Notes: a model not told the origin generated them from the sequence alone. A stretch of 53,647 nucleotides of DNA from Betaproteobacteria bacterium (GCA_029884335.1 JAOUIA010000022.1:1-53647), one strand, 5' to 3'. Positions 21,175 to 30,017 are shown, counted from the first letter of the stretch. Numbers and translations are program-made.

Positions 21175-22214
21175 TGGCCGACGACCCCGACGTCCCGCCG
21201 CCGCGCGCGGCCTGGCAGCCGCTCCCGCCGTGGCTGGAGGCGATGGCGGCCGACACGCTCGCGCAGCGCGAGCGCTGGCCGCACGCATGGCTGATCGAGG
21301 GTGCCCGCGGCATCGGCAAGCGCGCGCTGGCGCTCGAGCTCGCGCGCTCGCTGCTTTGCGAGTCCCCCCGCCCGGGCGAGCGCGCGTGCGGCAGCTGCCC
21401 CGGCTGCACGTGGGTCGCCGCGGGCCAGCACCCCGACCTGCGGCTCGTCGAGCTGGTCGAGTTCGACGAGGAGGGCAACGCGACGCCGGTGGATGTCATC
21501 AAGATCGACGCGATCCGCCGGCTGGGCGAGTGGGCGCAGATCACCAGCCACCGCGGCGGCGCGAAGGTCGCAGTCGTCGTGCCGGCGGAGCGGATGAACG
21601 CGTCCGCCGCCAACGCGCTGCTCAAGACTCTCGAGGAGCCGCCCCCGGGCACATACCTGCTCCTGGTGGCGCACCAGGGCGGCCGGCTGCCGGCGACCGT
21701 CGTCAGCCGCTGTCGCCGGCTGCCGGTGCCGCGCCCGGCCACGGACGTGGCGGTCGGCTGGCTCGCGGGGCAGGGGGCAGCCGACCCGGCCACGCTGCTG
21801 GCGCAGGCCGCCGGCGCGCCGCTCGTGGCCCTCGAACTGGCCGACCCGGCGTTGCAGGCGGAGCGCGCGGTCTGGCTGGCTGCGCTCGCGCAACCGCGGG
21901 CGTTCTCGCCGGCGGCCCTGGCGGCCCGGATCGACCTGGGCGGCCGCGAGGAGCGGCGCGAGCGGCTGGCGGCTGCGATCGATTGGCTGCTGGCCTGGAC
22001 AGCCGACCTCGCGCGGGTCCGCGCGGGCGGCGAGGCGCGCCTCAACCCGGACCACGCGCAGGCGCTTGCGGCCAACGCGGCGTCGGTGGCACGGATTTCG
22101 CTTTTTCGCTATTATTCTCAATTGCTTGGACAACGGACGCTGCTTGCGCACCCGCTGCAGCCGCGTTTCGTGGCCGAAGCGCTTCTCGTCGACTACCGCG
22201 CCCTCTTCGCCTGA
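21174..22214 (+). CDS. holB: DNA polymerase III subunit delta'
   Basis: A 346-aa clamp-loader subunit with an AAA+ fold. The zinc-binding cluster CGSCPGCTWVAAGQHPD is clear, followed by VDVIKIDAIRRLGEWAQ, KVAVVVPAERMNASAANALLKTLEEPPPGTYLLL and the SRC arginine-finger motif (VVSRCRRLPVP). The P-loop GARGIGKRAL lacks the usual Ser/Thr after Lys, in line with delta' not hydrolysing ATP. Its last 130 codons contain an AT-rich patch near 22093-22125. Confidence 0.93.
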
Positions 22215-22222
22215 CCCCGCCC

Positions 22223-22603
22223 ATGGCCGACCGCCCCGGTGCTCACGCCGCTCCCGCCGCCGTCGCGCGGCCGGGGGTGCTGTCGCTCAACATCCGGGAG
22301 AAGGCCGCCCTCTACGCCGCCTACATGCCGTTCCTCAAGGGCGGCGGCATCTTCATCCCCACCTCGCGCGAGTACCGCCTCGGCGAGGAGGTTTTCATGC
22401 TGCTCTCGCTGATGGACGACCCCAACCGCATCGCGGTGCAGGGCAAGGTGGTGTGGATCACGCCAACAGGCGTGCAGGGCAATCGCACGCAGGGCATCGG
22501 CGTGCAGTTCACGCAGGACGAGACCGGCGGCGCCGCGCGCGCCACGATCGAGAAGCTGCTCGGCGAGTCGCTGGCCTCCTCGCGGCCGACGCACACTTTG
22601 TAG
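22223..22603 (+). CDS. PilZ domain protein, type IV pilus type
   Basis: A 126-aa protein whose PilZ domain covers about 20-115: LSLNIREKAALYAAYMPFLKGGGIFIPT, YRLGEEVFMLLSLMDD and VQGKVVWITPTGVQGNRTQGIGVQF. The RxxxR c-di-GMP-binding motif is missing at the N-terminus, as in the PilZ proteins needed for type IV pilus assembly that do not bind c-di-GMP. It lies 8 bp after holB, the standard place for this gene. Confidence 0.9.
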   Translation: MADRPGAHAAPAAVARPGVLSLNIREKAALYAAYMPFLKGGGIFIPTSREYRLGEEVFMLLSLMDDPNRIAVQGKVVWITPTGVQGNRTQGIGVQFTQDETGGAARATIEKLLGESLASSRPTHTL

Positions 22604-22610
22604 GAGCGCA

Positions 22611-22631
22611 AGGGGGGCGCGAGCGCCCCCG
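22611..22631 (+). terminator. GC-rich hairpin after the PilZ gene
   Basis: A GGGGGCGC/GCGCCCCC-type hairpin lies just downstream of the PilZ gene stop. No T-run follows, so it may pause or protect the transcript and not end it. Confidence 0.35.
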
Positions 22632-22727
22632 TTCGCGGCCGAGCTTTCCGTGCCCTGAACGCTCGCGAATCACGCGTCCCTTCGATCGGGCGCTCTCGTC
22701 TCCGATCTCTCGCCCCGCCTCCGCGCC

Positions 22728-23513
22728 TTGTACGTCGACTCCCACTGCCACCTCGATTTCCCGGAACTCGCCGCGGACGTCGACTCGCTGCTCGACGCGA
22801 TGCGTGCGGCGCGGGTGACGCACGCGTTGTGCATTTCGGTCGACCTCGCCGACTGGCCGCGCGTGCACAAGCTGGCGCAGGACCACGCGAACCTTTACGC
22901 GACCGCCGGCGTGCACCCCGACTACCCGGACACCGAGGAGCCGACGGTCGAGCGCCTGGTGGAGCTTGCGGCGCGGCCGAAGGTCGTCGCCATCGGCGAG
23001 ACCGGGCTCGACTACTACCGGCTGGAGGGCGACCTCGGCTGGCAGCGCGAGCGGTTCCGCACGCACGTGCGCGCCGCGCGCGTGGCGCGCAGGCCGCTCG
23101 TCGTGCACACGCGCTCGGCGGCGCAGGACACGCTCGCCATCATGGCCGAGGAGGGCGCGCGCGACGTCGGCGGCGTCATGCACTGCTTCACCGAGACCTG
23201 GGACGTGGCGAAGGCCGCGCTCGACCTCGGCTTTCACATCTCGTTCTCGGGCATCGTCACGTTCCGCAACGCCGCGGAGCTCAAGTCGATCGCGCAGAAG
23301 GTGCCGCTCGACCGCATGCTGATCGAGACCGACAGCCCGTACCTCGCGCCGGCGCCGCACCGCGGCAAGCGCAACCACCCCGCGCTCGTCGTCCACGTCG
23401 CCGAGGAGGTCGCGCGGCTGCGCGGCCTGCCCGTCGAGGACGTCGCCCGCGCCACCTCCCGCAACTTCTTCGAACTGTTCGGAATCCCCGATGAACCGAC
23501 GCCGCTTCACTGA
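22728..23513 (+). CDS. TatD-family metal-dependent deoxyribonuclease
   Basis: A 261-aa TIM-barrel hydrolase. Metal ligands appear in order: DSHCHLDFPEL (HxH near 6-8), AIGETGLDYYR (Glu near 91), VVHTRSA (His), MHCFTE (His) and ETDSPYLAP (Asp near 200). TatD enzymes cut single-stranded or damaged DNA from 3' ends. The TTG start at 22728 fits the family N-terminus (usually ML/MYVDSHCHL). It follows the PilZ gene by 124 bp, as in other proteobacteria. Confidence 0.93.
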   Translation: MYVDSHCHLDFPELAADVDSLLDAMRAARVTHALCISVDLADWPRVHKLAQDHANLYATAGVHPDYPDTEEPTVERLVELAARPKVVAIGETGLDYYRLEGDLGWQRERFRTHVRAARVARRPLVVHTRSAAQDTLAIMAEEGARDVGGVMHCFTETWDVAKAALDLGFHISFSGIVTFRNAAELKSIAQKVPLDRMLIETDSPYLAPAPHRGKRNHPALVVHVAEEVARLRGLPVEDVARATSRNFFELFGIPDEPTPLH

Positions 23514-24138
23514 ACGCTTCGCCGCGCTCTTCCTGCTGCCCGCGCTCGCCGCCGCGCAGCAGCGCGCGCCTACCCTCGACGACTTCGTCATCGCCGTGCG
23601 CAACGACAACCACGCGGCGGTGCGCGACGCGCTCGCGCGAGGGATGGACCCGAACTCCGTGGCACGCGACGGCTGGCCCGTGCTGGTCGTCGCGGCGCGC
23701 GAAGGGAACCTGCGCACGGTCGAGGCGCTGCTCGCCGCGGGCGCGAAGGTCGACGCGCGCAACCCGTTCGGCGACTCGGCGCTGATGCTGGCTTCGCTCA
23801 ACGGCCGCCTCGACGTCGCCAAGGCGCTGCGCGGCAAGGGCGCGGCGCTGAACCACGCCGGCTGGACGCCGCTCAGCTACGCCGCCACCGGAGGGCACGA
23901 CGACGTGGTGCGCTACCTGCTCGCCGAGGGCGCCAGCATCGACGCGCGCTCGCCCAACGGCACGACGGCGCTGATGATGGCCGTGCGCGAAGGCCGCTAC
24001 TCGACAGCGCTGCTGCTGATCGAGCGCGGCGCCAACGTGGGGTTCGCGAACGACGACGGTGCGACGGCGCTCGCGTGGGCCGAGCGCTCGGGCGACGAAA
24101 AGCTGGTGGCGCGCCTGCGGCAGGCCGGAGCGAAGTAG
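23491..24138 (+). CDS. Periplasmic ankyrin-repeat protein
   Basis: A 215-aa protein with a signal peptide (MNRRRFTERFAALFLLPALAAAQ) and about five ankyrin repeats, for example GWPVLVVAAREGNLRTVEALLAAGAKVDARN, GDSALMLASLNGRLDVAKALRGKGA, GWTPLSYAATGGHDDVVRYLLAEGASIDA and GTTALMMAVREGRYSTALLLIERGANV as shortened consensus units. Ankyrin repeats bind proteins; the partner is unknown. It overlaps tatD by 23 nt. Confidence 0.88.
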   Translation: MNRRRFTERFAALFLLPALAAAQQRAPTLDDFVIAVRNDNHAAVRDALARGMDPNSVARDGWPVLVVAAREGNLRTVEALLAAGAKVDARNPFGDSALMLASLNGRLDVAKALRGKGAALNHAGWTPLSYAATGGHDDVVRYLLAEGASIDARSPNGTTALMMAVREGRYSTALLLIERGANVGFANDDGATALAWAERSGDEKLVARLRQAGAK

Positions 24139-24148
24139 CGGCGGCCGC

Positions 24149-24181
24149 GTCCCCGCCCGCCGTTCCCGCCTGGGCGGGGAC
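24149..24181. terminator. Hairpin between convergent ankyrin and NlpC/P60 genes
   Basis: GTCCCCGCCC (24149-24158) pairs perfectly with GGGCGGGGAC (24172-24181). The inner sequence CCCGCCTGGGCGGGGAC resembles the dispersed palindrome at 43938-44141, so this is probably a degenerate copy serving as a bidirectional terminator. Confidence 0.55.
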
Positions 24182-24226
24182 GACTGCGGTGAAGCGGGCG
24201 TCGTCGCGGCGGCGCCGCGACGAGGC

Positions 24227-24811
24227 CTACGGTTGGTCGGCGGCGGCTGCCGGCGCCAGCGGCGCCGCCTCGGCGGAGGACACCAGCGCCGGGAGGACAC
24301 CTGCGAGGCGTCGCGCGCCGTCGAAGCGCTTCTGCCAGTAGCGGTTGTCGAACTGCGCGACCTCCACGTCGCGGCCGGTGCGCGGCGCGTGCACGAAGCG
24401 GCCGTCGCCGAGGTAGATGCCCACGTGCGAGAAGGCGAAGCGGCGCGTGTTGAAGAACACGAGGTCGCCCGGACGCAGCTCCCCCTTGCCGACGCGGTCG
24501 CCGACGCGGCTCATCTCCAGCGCGGTGCGCGGCAGCGTCACGCCGGCGACCTGCTGGAACACGTGGCGGACGAGCCCGCTGCAGTCGAGGCCGGAGGCGG
24601 GATCCTCGCCGCCGTACCGGTACTCGATGCCCACCATGCCTAGCGCGTAGAACACCAGGTCCTGCGCGCCGTGCCACACCCTGTCGATGACCGACGCGGG
24701 GCGCTCACCCGCCGGCGCGACCGGCTCGGCGGACGCCGGCAGCGCGCAGGCGGCCGACGTCGCGATGGCGACGACGGCGGCAAGGCGGCGCAGCGGCTTC
24801 CTCCCGGGCAT
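24227..24811 (-). CDS. NlpC/P60-family cell-wall peptidase
   Basis: A 194-aa secreted cysteine peptidase. A signal peptide (KPLRRLAAVVAIATSAACALPASA; a Cys is present but the lipobox is poor) precedes the NlpC/P60 domain with catalytic Cys in GLDCSGLVRHVF, His in FSHVGIYLGDG and a third polar residue at FVHAPRTG. Such enzymes cut D-Glu-diaminopimelate bonds in peptidoglycan. I chose ATG 24811; the frame stays open 21 codons further upstream to 24874, but that would bury the signal peptide. Confidence 0.9.
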   Translation of the reverse strand: MPGRKPLRRLAAVVAIATSAACALPASAEPVAPAGERPASVIDRVWHGAQDLVFYALGMVGIEYRYGGEDPASGLDCSGLVRHVFQQVAGVTLPRTALEMSRVGDRVGKGELRPGDLVFFNTRRFAFSHVGIYLGDGRFVHAPRTGRDVEVAQFDNRYWQKRFDGARRLAGVLPALVSSAEAAPLAPAAAADQP

Positions 24812-24870
24812 CGGCGGATTGTGGCGCGCCCGGAGGCTGCCGCCAAGCGGCCGCGACGGTCGGCGGAGGC

Positions 24871-25185
24871 TCATTCCCGTTTGCGGCGCCGTTTCGTGCG
24901 CGGCCGCGGTCGCGGCAGGGGGTTTTCCGCCGCCCGGGCGCGCCGCGCCGCCTTGGGGTCGGCGCGCAGCGGCCTCAGCAGTTCCACGCGATCGCCCTCG
25001 CGCAGCGGCGTTCCCGGCGCGGCGCGCTGCCCGAATATCGCGCAGGCGAGGCTGCCCGCGTCCAGGCGAAATCGCCCGACCAGCTGCGAGCGCTCGACGG
25101 CGTCGGCGAGCGTGGCGTGCGCCGGCAGGTCGAGCGCGACGATCGCCTCGCCTTCCGGCCCCGCGTAGGCGACCTCGACCTTCAT
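24871..25185 (-). CDS. RnfH-family ubiquitin-like protein
   Basis: A 104-aa protein with the RnfH beta-grasp domain (about 1-85: VEVAYAGPEGEAIVALDLPA, TLADAVERSQL, CAIFGQRAAPGTPLREGDRVELLRPL) and a basic Arg/Lys tail. Function is poorly known. It overlaps the ratA-like gene by 4 nt (ATGA), the usual RatA-RnfH pairing next to smpB. Confidence 0.9.
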   Translation of the reverse strand: MKVEVAYAGPEGEAIVALDLPAHATLADAVERSQLVGRFRLDAGSLACAIFGQRAAPGTPLREGDRVELLRPLRADPKAARRARAAENPLPRPRPRTKRRRKRE

Positions 25186-25613
25186 CCGTGCAGCCGCTCC
25201 GCGCGGCGCACGAACGCGTCGACGAACGTGTCGGCGATGTGCGAGAACACCGGGCCGACGACGCGCTCGAGCAGGTGCGTGGCGAACTCGTAGGCGAGCT
25301 CGAACTCGACCCTGCACGCGTCCTCGGCGAGCGCCACGAAGCGCCACTCGCCGTGCAGGTGGCGGAACGGCCCGTCCTGCAGCGTCACGACGATGGCGTC
25401 GGGCGGGCGGTTCTCGTTCGCGGTCGTGAAGTGCGCGCGGACGCCGTGGTAGTCGATGTCGATGCGCGCGGTCTTGCCGTTCTCGTGCTCCTCCAGCACC
25501 GCGGTGCCGCCGCACCAGGGCAGGAACTGCGGGTAGTCGGCCACGCCGTCGACCAGCGCGAACATGCGCGCCGCGGAAAACGGGACCAGGACCGACTTGC
25601 GGACGCTGCGCAC
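25182..25613 (-). CDS. RatA-like START-domain protein (ubiquinone-binding/toxin family)
   Basis: A 143-aa SRPBCC/START-fold protein (VPFSAARMFALVDGVADYPQFLPWCGG, FRHLHGEWRFVAL, FELAYEFATHLLERVVGPVF). Relatives are the coenzyme Q-binding COQ10-like proteins and E. coli RatA, described as inhibiting 70S assembly. The start is GTG. The gene is divergent from smpB, 38 bp away, matching E. coli. Whether it acts as a toxin here is not shown. Confidence 0.88.
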   Translation of the reverse strand: MRSVRKSVLVPFSAARMFALVDGVADYPQFLPWCGGTAVLEEHENGKTARIDIDYHGVRAHFTTANENRPPDAIVVTLQDGPFRHLHGEWRFVALAEDACRVEFELAYEFATHLLERVVGPVFSHIADTFVDAFVRRAERLHG

Positions 25614-25651
25614 GGGATGTTGGGTAGAATCGGCCGCGGGACGTCCAACTG

Positions 25652-26098
25652 ATGAGCATCGTCGAGAACCGCAAGGCCAGGCACGACTATTTTATCGAGG
25701 AACGCTTCGAGGCCGGCCTGGTGCTCGAAGGCTGGGAAGTGAAGGCGATCCGGGCCGGCCGCGCGAACCTCAAGGAAGCCTACGTCGTGGTCAGGGGAGG
25801 CCAGATCGTGCTGCTCGGCTCGCACATCTCGCCGCTGGCCACGGCCTCGACGCACGTCAAGCCGGACGCCACGCGCACGCGCACGCTGCTGATGCACCGC
25901 GAGGAGATCAACCGCCTGATCGGCAAGGTCGAGCGCGCCGGGTACACGCTGGTGCCGCTGGACCTGCACTTCACGAAGGGGCGGATCAAGCTCGAGATCG
26001 GGCTGGCGAAGGGCAAGAAGCAGCACGACAAGCGCGCGGCCATCAAGGAGCGCGAGTGGAACCGCGAGCAGCAGCGGCTCGTCCGCTCGAGGGCGTGA
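25652..26098 (+). CDS. smpB: SsrA-binding protein SmpB
   Basis: A 148-aa protein that carries tmRNA to stalled ribosomes. Conserved blocks: [40 protein letters not shown] as a run of short motifs, [19 protein letters not shown] and the basic C-terminus with [18 protein letters not shown]. It overlaps the acyl-CoA ligase start by one base. The tmRNA gene is not in the window. Confidence 0.97.
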   Translation: MSIVENRKARHDYFIEERFEAGLVLEGWEVKAIRAGRANLKEAYVVVRGGQIVLLGSHISPLATASTHVKPDATRTRTLLMHREEINRLIGKVERAGYTLVPLDLHFTKGRIKLEIGLAKGKKQHDKRAAIKEREWNREQQRLVRSRA

Positions 26099-27729
26099 TG
26101 GACGACCGCGACCTCGTCCGCAACGCGGCCAATCACGTGCCGCTGTCGCCGGTGACGTTTCTCGAGCGCAGCGCGCTCGTCTATCCCGGGAAGGTCGCCG
26201 TGCGCCACGGCCGCCTTGCCTACACCTACGCCGAGTTCGCCGCCCGCTGCAGGCGGCTCGCGAGCGCGCTCGCCGCGCGCGGTGTCCGCCGTGGCGACAC
26301 GGTGGCGATCCTCGCGCCCAACGTGCCGGCCATGCTCGAGGCGCACTACGCGGTGCCGGCGCTGGGTGCGGTCCTGAACCCGCTCAACATCCGCCTCGAT
26401 GCCGGCGCCATCGCCGTGTGCCTCGCGCACGGCGAGGCGAAGCTGCTGCTCGCCGACGCGGAGTTCGCGCCCGTGCTGCGCGATGCGTTGGCGCGGCTCG
26501 GCCGGCCGATCGACGTCGTCGACATCGACGACAGCGAAGGGCCGGGACACGGCGATGCTGCCTCCCGGCTGGGGCAGGTCACCTACGAGGAGCTGCTGGC
26601 ACGGGGCGACCCCGCCTTCGCGTGGCCGGGGGTCGACGACGAGTGGGCGCCGCTCGCGCTGCTCTACACGTCGGGCACGACCGGCGACCCGAAGGGCGTG
26701 GTCTACCACCACCGCGGCGCGTACCTCAACGCGCTCGGCAATGCGCTGGCCTTCGGCCTCGCGCCCGACAGCGTGTACCTGTGGACGCTGCCGATGTTCC
26801 ACTGCAACGGCTGGACGTACACGTGGGCGGTGACCGCGGTGGGCGCGACGCACGTCTGCCTGCGTCGCGTGGACCCGGCGCTGATCTTCCCCGCGATCGC
26901 CGCGCACGGCGTCACGCACCTGTGCGGCGCGCCGATCGTGCTCAACCTGCTGATCCACGCGCCGGAGAGCGTCAAGCGGCGGTTCGAACGCGTGGTCGAG
27001 GTGGCCACCGGCGGCGCGGCGCCGCCCTCCGCGGTGATCGAGGCGATGGAGCGCATGGGCTTTCGCGTGACGCACCTCTACGGCCTCACCGAGTCCTACG
27101 GGCCGGCCACGCTGTGCGAGCCGCAGCCGGGCTGGAGCGACCTGCCGCTCGCCGGGCGCGCGCAGAAGATGGCGCGGCAGGGCGTGCCGCTGCCCACGCT
27201 GGCGAGTCTCGTCGTCGCCGACCCGCGCACCGCGCGCAGCGTGCCGCGCGACGGGCGCACGATGGGCGAGGTGCTGCTGCGCGGGAACACCGTCATGAAG
27301 GGCTACCTGCGCAATCCCGCGGCGACCGCCGCCGCGTTCGAGCACGGCTGGTACCACACCGGCGACCTCGCCGTGTGGCACGAGGACGGCTACATCGAGA
27401 TCAAGGACCGCAGCAAGGACGTGATCAACACGGGCGGCGAGAACGTGAGCTCGCTCGAGGTCGAGGAGTGCCTCTACCGGCACCCCGCGATCATGGAGGC
27501 CGCGGTCGTCGCATGCCCCGACAGCCACTGGGGCGAGACGCCGTGCGCGTTCGTCACGCCGAAGGAAGGCGCCGCGGTGACGGCCGAAGAGGTCGTCGCG
27601 TGGTGCCGCGAGCGGATCGCGCACTTCAAGGTGCCGCGCCACGTCGTCTTCGGCCCGCTGCCGAAGACCGCGACGGGCAAGATCCAGAAGAACGTGCTGC
27701 GCGACCGCGCGAAGCCGCTGGCGCGTTAG
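26098..27729 (+). CDS. Acyl-CoA synthetase (AMP-forming, fatty-acid type)
   Basis: A 543-aa ANL-superfamily ligase that makes an acyl-adenylate and then acyl-CoA. Motifs in order: P-loop LLYTSGTTGDPKGVVYHHRG (about 183-202), HCNGWTYTW, VTHLYGLTES (A5), YHTGDLAVWHEDGYIEIKDRSKD (A7/A8) and the C-terminal Lys in PKTATGKIQKN (A10). The HCNGW motif is typical of medium/long-chain fatty acyl-CoA ligases. Its start overlaps smpB (TGATG). An acyl-CoA dehydrogenase follows, suggesting a fatty-acid oxidation pair. Confidence 0.92.
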   Translation: MDDRDLVRNAANHVPLSPVTFLERSALVYPGKVAVRHGRLAYTYAEFAARCRRLASALAARGVRRGDTVAILAPNVPAMLEAHYAVPALGAVLNPLNIRLDAGAIAVCLAHGEAKLLLADAEFAPVLRDALARLGRPIDVVDIDDSEGPGHGDAASRLGQVTYEELLARGDPAFAWPGVDDEWAPLALLYTSGTTGDPKGVVYHHRGAYLNALGNALAFGLAPDSVYLWTLPMFHCNGWTYTWAVTAVGATHVCLRRVDPALIFPAIAAHGVTHLCGAPIVLNLLIHAPESVKRRFERVVEVATGGAAPPSAVIEAMERMGFRVTHLYGLTESYGPATLCEPQPGWSDLPLAGRAQKMARQGVPLPTLASLVVADPRTARSVPRDGRTMGEVLLRGNTVMKGYLRNPAATAAAFEHGWYHTGDLAVWHEDGYIEIKDRSKDVINTGGENVSSLEVEECLYRHPAIMEAAVVACPDSHWGETPCAFVTPKEGAAVTAEEVVAWCRERIAHFKVPRHVVFGPLPKTATGKIQKNVLRDRAKPLAR

Positions 27730-27737
27730 GATGAAGC

Positions 27738-27809
27738 GCCCCCACGCTCACTTCGTTCGCTGCCCCCCGAGGGGGCGGGTCAGTCCCTCGGGGCGGCCCG
27801 TCGGGACTG
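27738..27809. repeat. Two intergenic palindromes between the acyl-CoA genes
   Basis: The first, 27738-27777, has arms CGCCCCC/GGGGGCG around a GCTCACTTCGTTCGCTG centre, a pattern common between genes in Burkholderiales. The second, 27781-27809, is a hairpin with arms CAGTCCC/GGGACTG and a core TCGGGGCGGCCCGTC. A second copy of that core with different but still complementary arms is at 29107-29140. Confidence 0.7.
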
Positions 27810-27821
27810 AGGGGACGACGC

Positions 27822-29024
27822 GTGGACTTTAGCCTGCCGCGCGAGATCGAGGGCTTCCGGGCGGCGGTGACCGCGTTCGTGCGCGATCGCGTGCTGCCCG
27901 TCGAGGCCGATCGCGCGAACTGGGACGAGCACGAGAACATCCGCGAGGACGTGCGCGACCGCCTGCGCGCCGAGGTCAGGGCCCGCGGCCTGTGGGCGCC
28001 GCAGGTGCCGAAGGCGCTGGGCGGGCAGGGGCTGCCCATGATCGGCCTGGCCGCTTGCTACGAGGCGATGAACGAGTCGATCTTCGGCCCGGCGTGCTTC
28101 AACTGCGCCGCGCCCGACGACGGCAACATGCAGCTGCTCGCGAAAGTCGCAACACCCGCGCAGCAGGAGCGCTTCCTCGCTCCGGTCGTCGCCGGCCGGG
28201 CGCGCTCGGCGTTCGCGATGACCGAGCCGCACCCCGGCAGCGGCTCGGATCCCGCGATGACGCTGACCACGGCGCAGCGCCGCGGCGACCGCTGGGTCGT
28301 GCACGGCCGCAAGTGGTTCATCACCGGCGCGGAAGGCGCGCAGACGTTCGTGCTGGTCGCGAAGACCTCGGAGGATCCGCGCAAGGGCCTCACCGCGTTC
28401 CTGCACCACCGCGACGATCCCGGCTGGCGCATCGCGCGGCGCATCCCGATCATGGGCCCCGAGGAGCACGGCGGCCACTGCGAGCTGGTCTACGAGGGCC
28501 TCGAGATCCCCGACGAGAACCGGCTGATGAACGTCGGCGACGGGCTCAAGGTCACCCAGATCAGGCTCGGCGCCGCGCGGCTGACGCACTGCATGCGCTG
28601 GCTGGGCCTCGCCAAGCGCAGCCTCGCCATCGCGCTCGACTACACCGACACGCGCATGGCGTCGGTCGGCCGGCGGCTCGCCGACCTCGACAGCGTGCGG
28701 GGGCTGCTTGGCGAAGCGGCGATGCAGATCGAGATCGGGCGCCTGCTGACGATGCGCGCGGCCCGCAAGCTGGACATGGGCGACTTCGCGCGCAAGGAGG
28801 TGTCGATGGCGAAGGTCGTCGTCGCCGACGCGCTGCACAAGGCGGTCGACACGGCGATCCAGCTGAACGGCGCGCGCGGCTACTCGCAGGACACGGTGCT
28901 CGAGTGGATCTACCGCTACGCGCGTCAGGCGCGGCTGGTCGACGGCGCGTCGGAAGTGCACAAGGCCGTGCTGGCGCGCTTCCTGCGCGAGGAGCGCGAC
29001 GGCTTCTGGCGCTGGGACGAGTAG
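27822..29024 (+). CDS. Acyl-CoA dehydrogenase family protein
   Basis: A 400-aa FAD enzyme. N-terminal helices (1-120), FAD/substrate motifs FAMTEPHPGSGSDPAM and KWFITGAEGAQTFVLVAKTS, then a C-terminal domain with RLGAARLTHCMRWLGLAKRS and QLNGARGYSQDTVLEWIYRYARQARLVDGASEVHK. The catalytic base area reads VLEWIYRYARQARLVDGASE, so a Glu can be placed either at VLE or in GASE. Likely introduces the alpha,beta double bond in an acyl-CoA. The start is GTG with GAGGGG upstream; 92 bp from the ligase gene. Confidence 0.92.
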   Translation: MDFSLPREIEGFRAAVTAFVRDRVLPVEADRANWDEHENIREDVRDRLRAEVRARGLWAPQVPKALGGQGLPMIGLAACYEAMNESIFGPACFNCAAPDDGNMQLLAKVATPAQQERFLAPVVAGRARSAFAMTEPHPGSGSDPAMTLTTAQRRGDRWVVHGRKWFITGAEGAQTFVLVAKTSEDPRKGLTAFLHHRDDPGWRIARRIPIMGPEEHGGHCELVYEGLEIPDENRLMNVGDGLKVTQIRLGAARLTHCMRWLGLAKRSLAIALDYTDTRMASVGRRLADLDSVRGLLGEAAMQIEIGRLLTMRAARKLDMGDFARKEVSMAKVVVADALHKAVDTAIQLNGARGYSQDTVLEWIYRYARQARLVDGASEVHKAVLARFLREERDGFWRWDE

Positions 29025-29028
29025 CAGA

Positions 29029-29140
29029 TCGATGCAAGAGGCGTTCGAGGACGCGGTGGATGCCGTGACGTCGACGTCGCGCCTTTTGCATCGAGTCGGG
29101 GATCACGCGAGCGCCCTCGGGGCGGCCCGTCGGGCGCTCG
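29029..29140. repeat. Inverted repeat and variable-arm hairpin after the acyl-CoA dehydrogenase gene
   Basis: TCGATGCAAGAGGCG (29029-29043) is repeated in inverted form at 29080-29094 with one mismatch, across a 36-nt spacer that contains GACGTCGACGTC. A second hairpin at 29107-29140 has 9-bp arms CGAGCGCCC/GGGCGCTCG around the same core as at 27781. The acyl-CoA dehydrogenase and SDR genes converge here, so both hairpins could end transcripts. No gene is seen in 29025-29249. Confidence 0.65.
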
Positions 29141-29249
29141 CCGGCAACGGCACGCAACAACGTGCGCCGTGCACGCGCTCGTGTCCCAAGTGTCGTTTGG
29201 CATCATGCTGCTGGGGCCTGTGCGCGCTACGGGCGCGCCCATCGGCCCG

Positions 29250-30017
29250 CTAGAGCAGCGACGAGTAGCCGCCGTCCAGCGGGATGGCGGTGCCGGTGAG
29301 AAAGTCGGATGCGGCGCCGGCGAGGAAGACCGCGATTCCCGCGAAGTCGTCGATGCGGCCCCAGCGGCCGGCCGGCGTGCCGGCGAGGACCTTGGCGTCG
29401 AGCCCGGGGATCTCCTCGCGACCCCTGCGGGTGAGGTCGGTGTCGACCCAGCCGGGCAGCACGGCGTTGACCTGTATGTTGTCCGCCGCCCACGTCACGG
29501 CCAGCGACTTCGTCAGCTGCACGATCCCGCCCTTGCTCGCGCCGTACACCGGCCCGAACGCGGCGCCGAAGATCGACAGCATGGAGCCGATGTTGACGAT
29601 CTTGCCCGCGCCCGCGGCCTTCATGTGCGGGTGGACGGCGCGCGAGCACAGGAATGCCCCGGTGAGGTTGGTGTCGAGCACGCGCCGCCACTCGTCGAGC
29701 GAGAGGTCGTGCGCCGGCTTGCGGATGTTGATGCCGGCGTTGTTGACCAGGATGTCGATCCGGCCGCGCCACGCGGCCGCCTCGCCGACCATCGCGCTCA
29801 CCGAAGGCTCGTCGGTGACGTCCACGCCGATCGCGAGGGCATCGGCCCCGAGCGACCGGAGTTCCTCAACCGCCGCGCGCGACTTCTCCGCATTGCGCGC
29901 GGCGACGACGACGCCGGCCCCGGCACGGGCGAGGCCCCGCGCCATGCCCAATCCGATCCCGCCGTTGCCGCCGGTCACGAGTGCCACGCGGCCGCGGAGG
30001 TCGAACAGGTTTTCCAT
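29250..30017 (-). CDS. SDR-family oxidoreductase
   Basis: A 255-aa classical short-chain dehydrogenase. Cofactor motif VTGGNGGIGLGMARGLA (about 13-29), NNAG at about 89, catalytic Ser in IGSMLSIFGAAFGPVYGASKGG with the YxxxK (YGASK), and a C-terminal SDFLTGTAIPLDGGYS. It resembles FabG and gluconate/2-deoxygluconate dehydrogenases; the substrate is not clear. ATG 30017 is preceded by a strong GGAGGAG. Confidence 0.92.
   Translation of the reverse strand: MENLFDLRGRVALVTGGNGGIGLGMARGLARAGAGVVVAARNAEKSRAAVEELRSLGADALAIGVDVTDEPSVSAMVGEAAAWRGRIDILVNNAGINIRKPAHDLSLDEWRRVLDTNLTGAFLCSRAVHPHMKAAGAGKIVNIGSMLSIFGAAFGPVYGASKGGIVQLTKSLAVTWAADNIQVNAVLPGWVDTDLTRRGREEIPGLDAKVLAGTPAGRWGRIDDFAGIAVFLAGAASDFLTGTAIPLDGGYSSLL

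Noticed and set aside
25182-25613. RatA-RnfH as a proven toxin-antitoxin pair
   Set aside because: The family resemblance and location match, but RatA relatives also act as ubiquinone-binding proteins and RnfH is not an established antitoxin.
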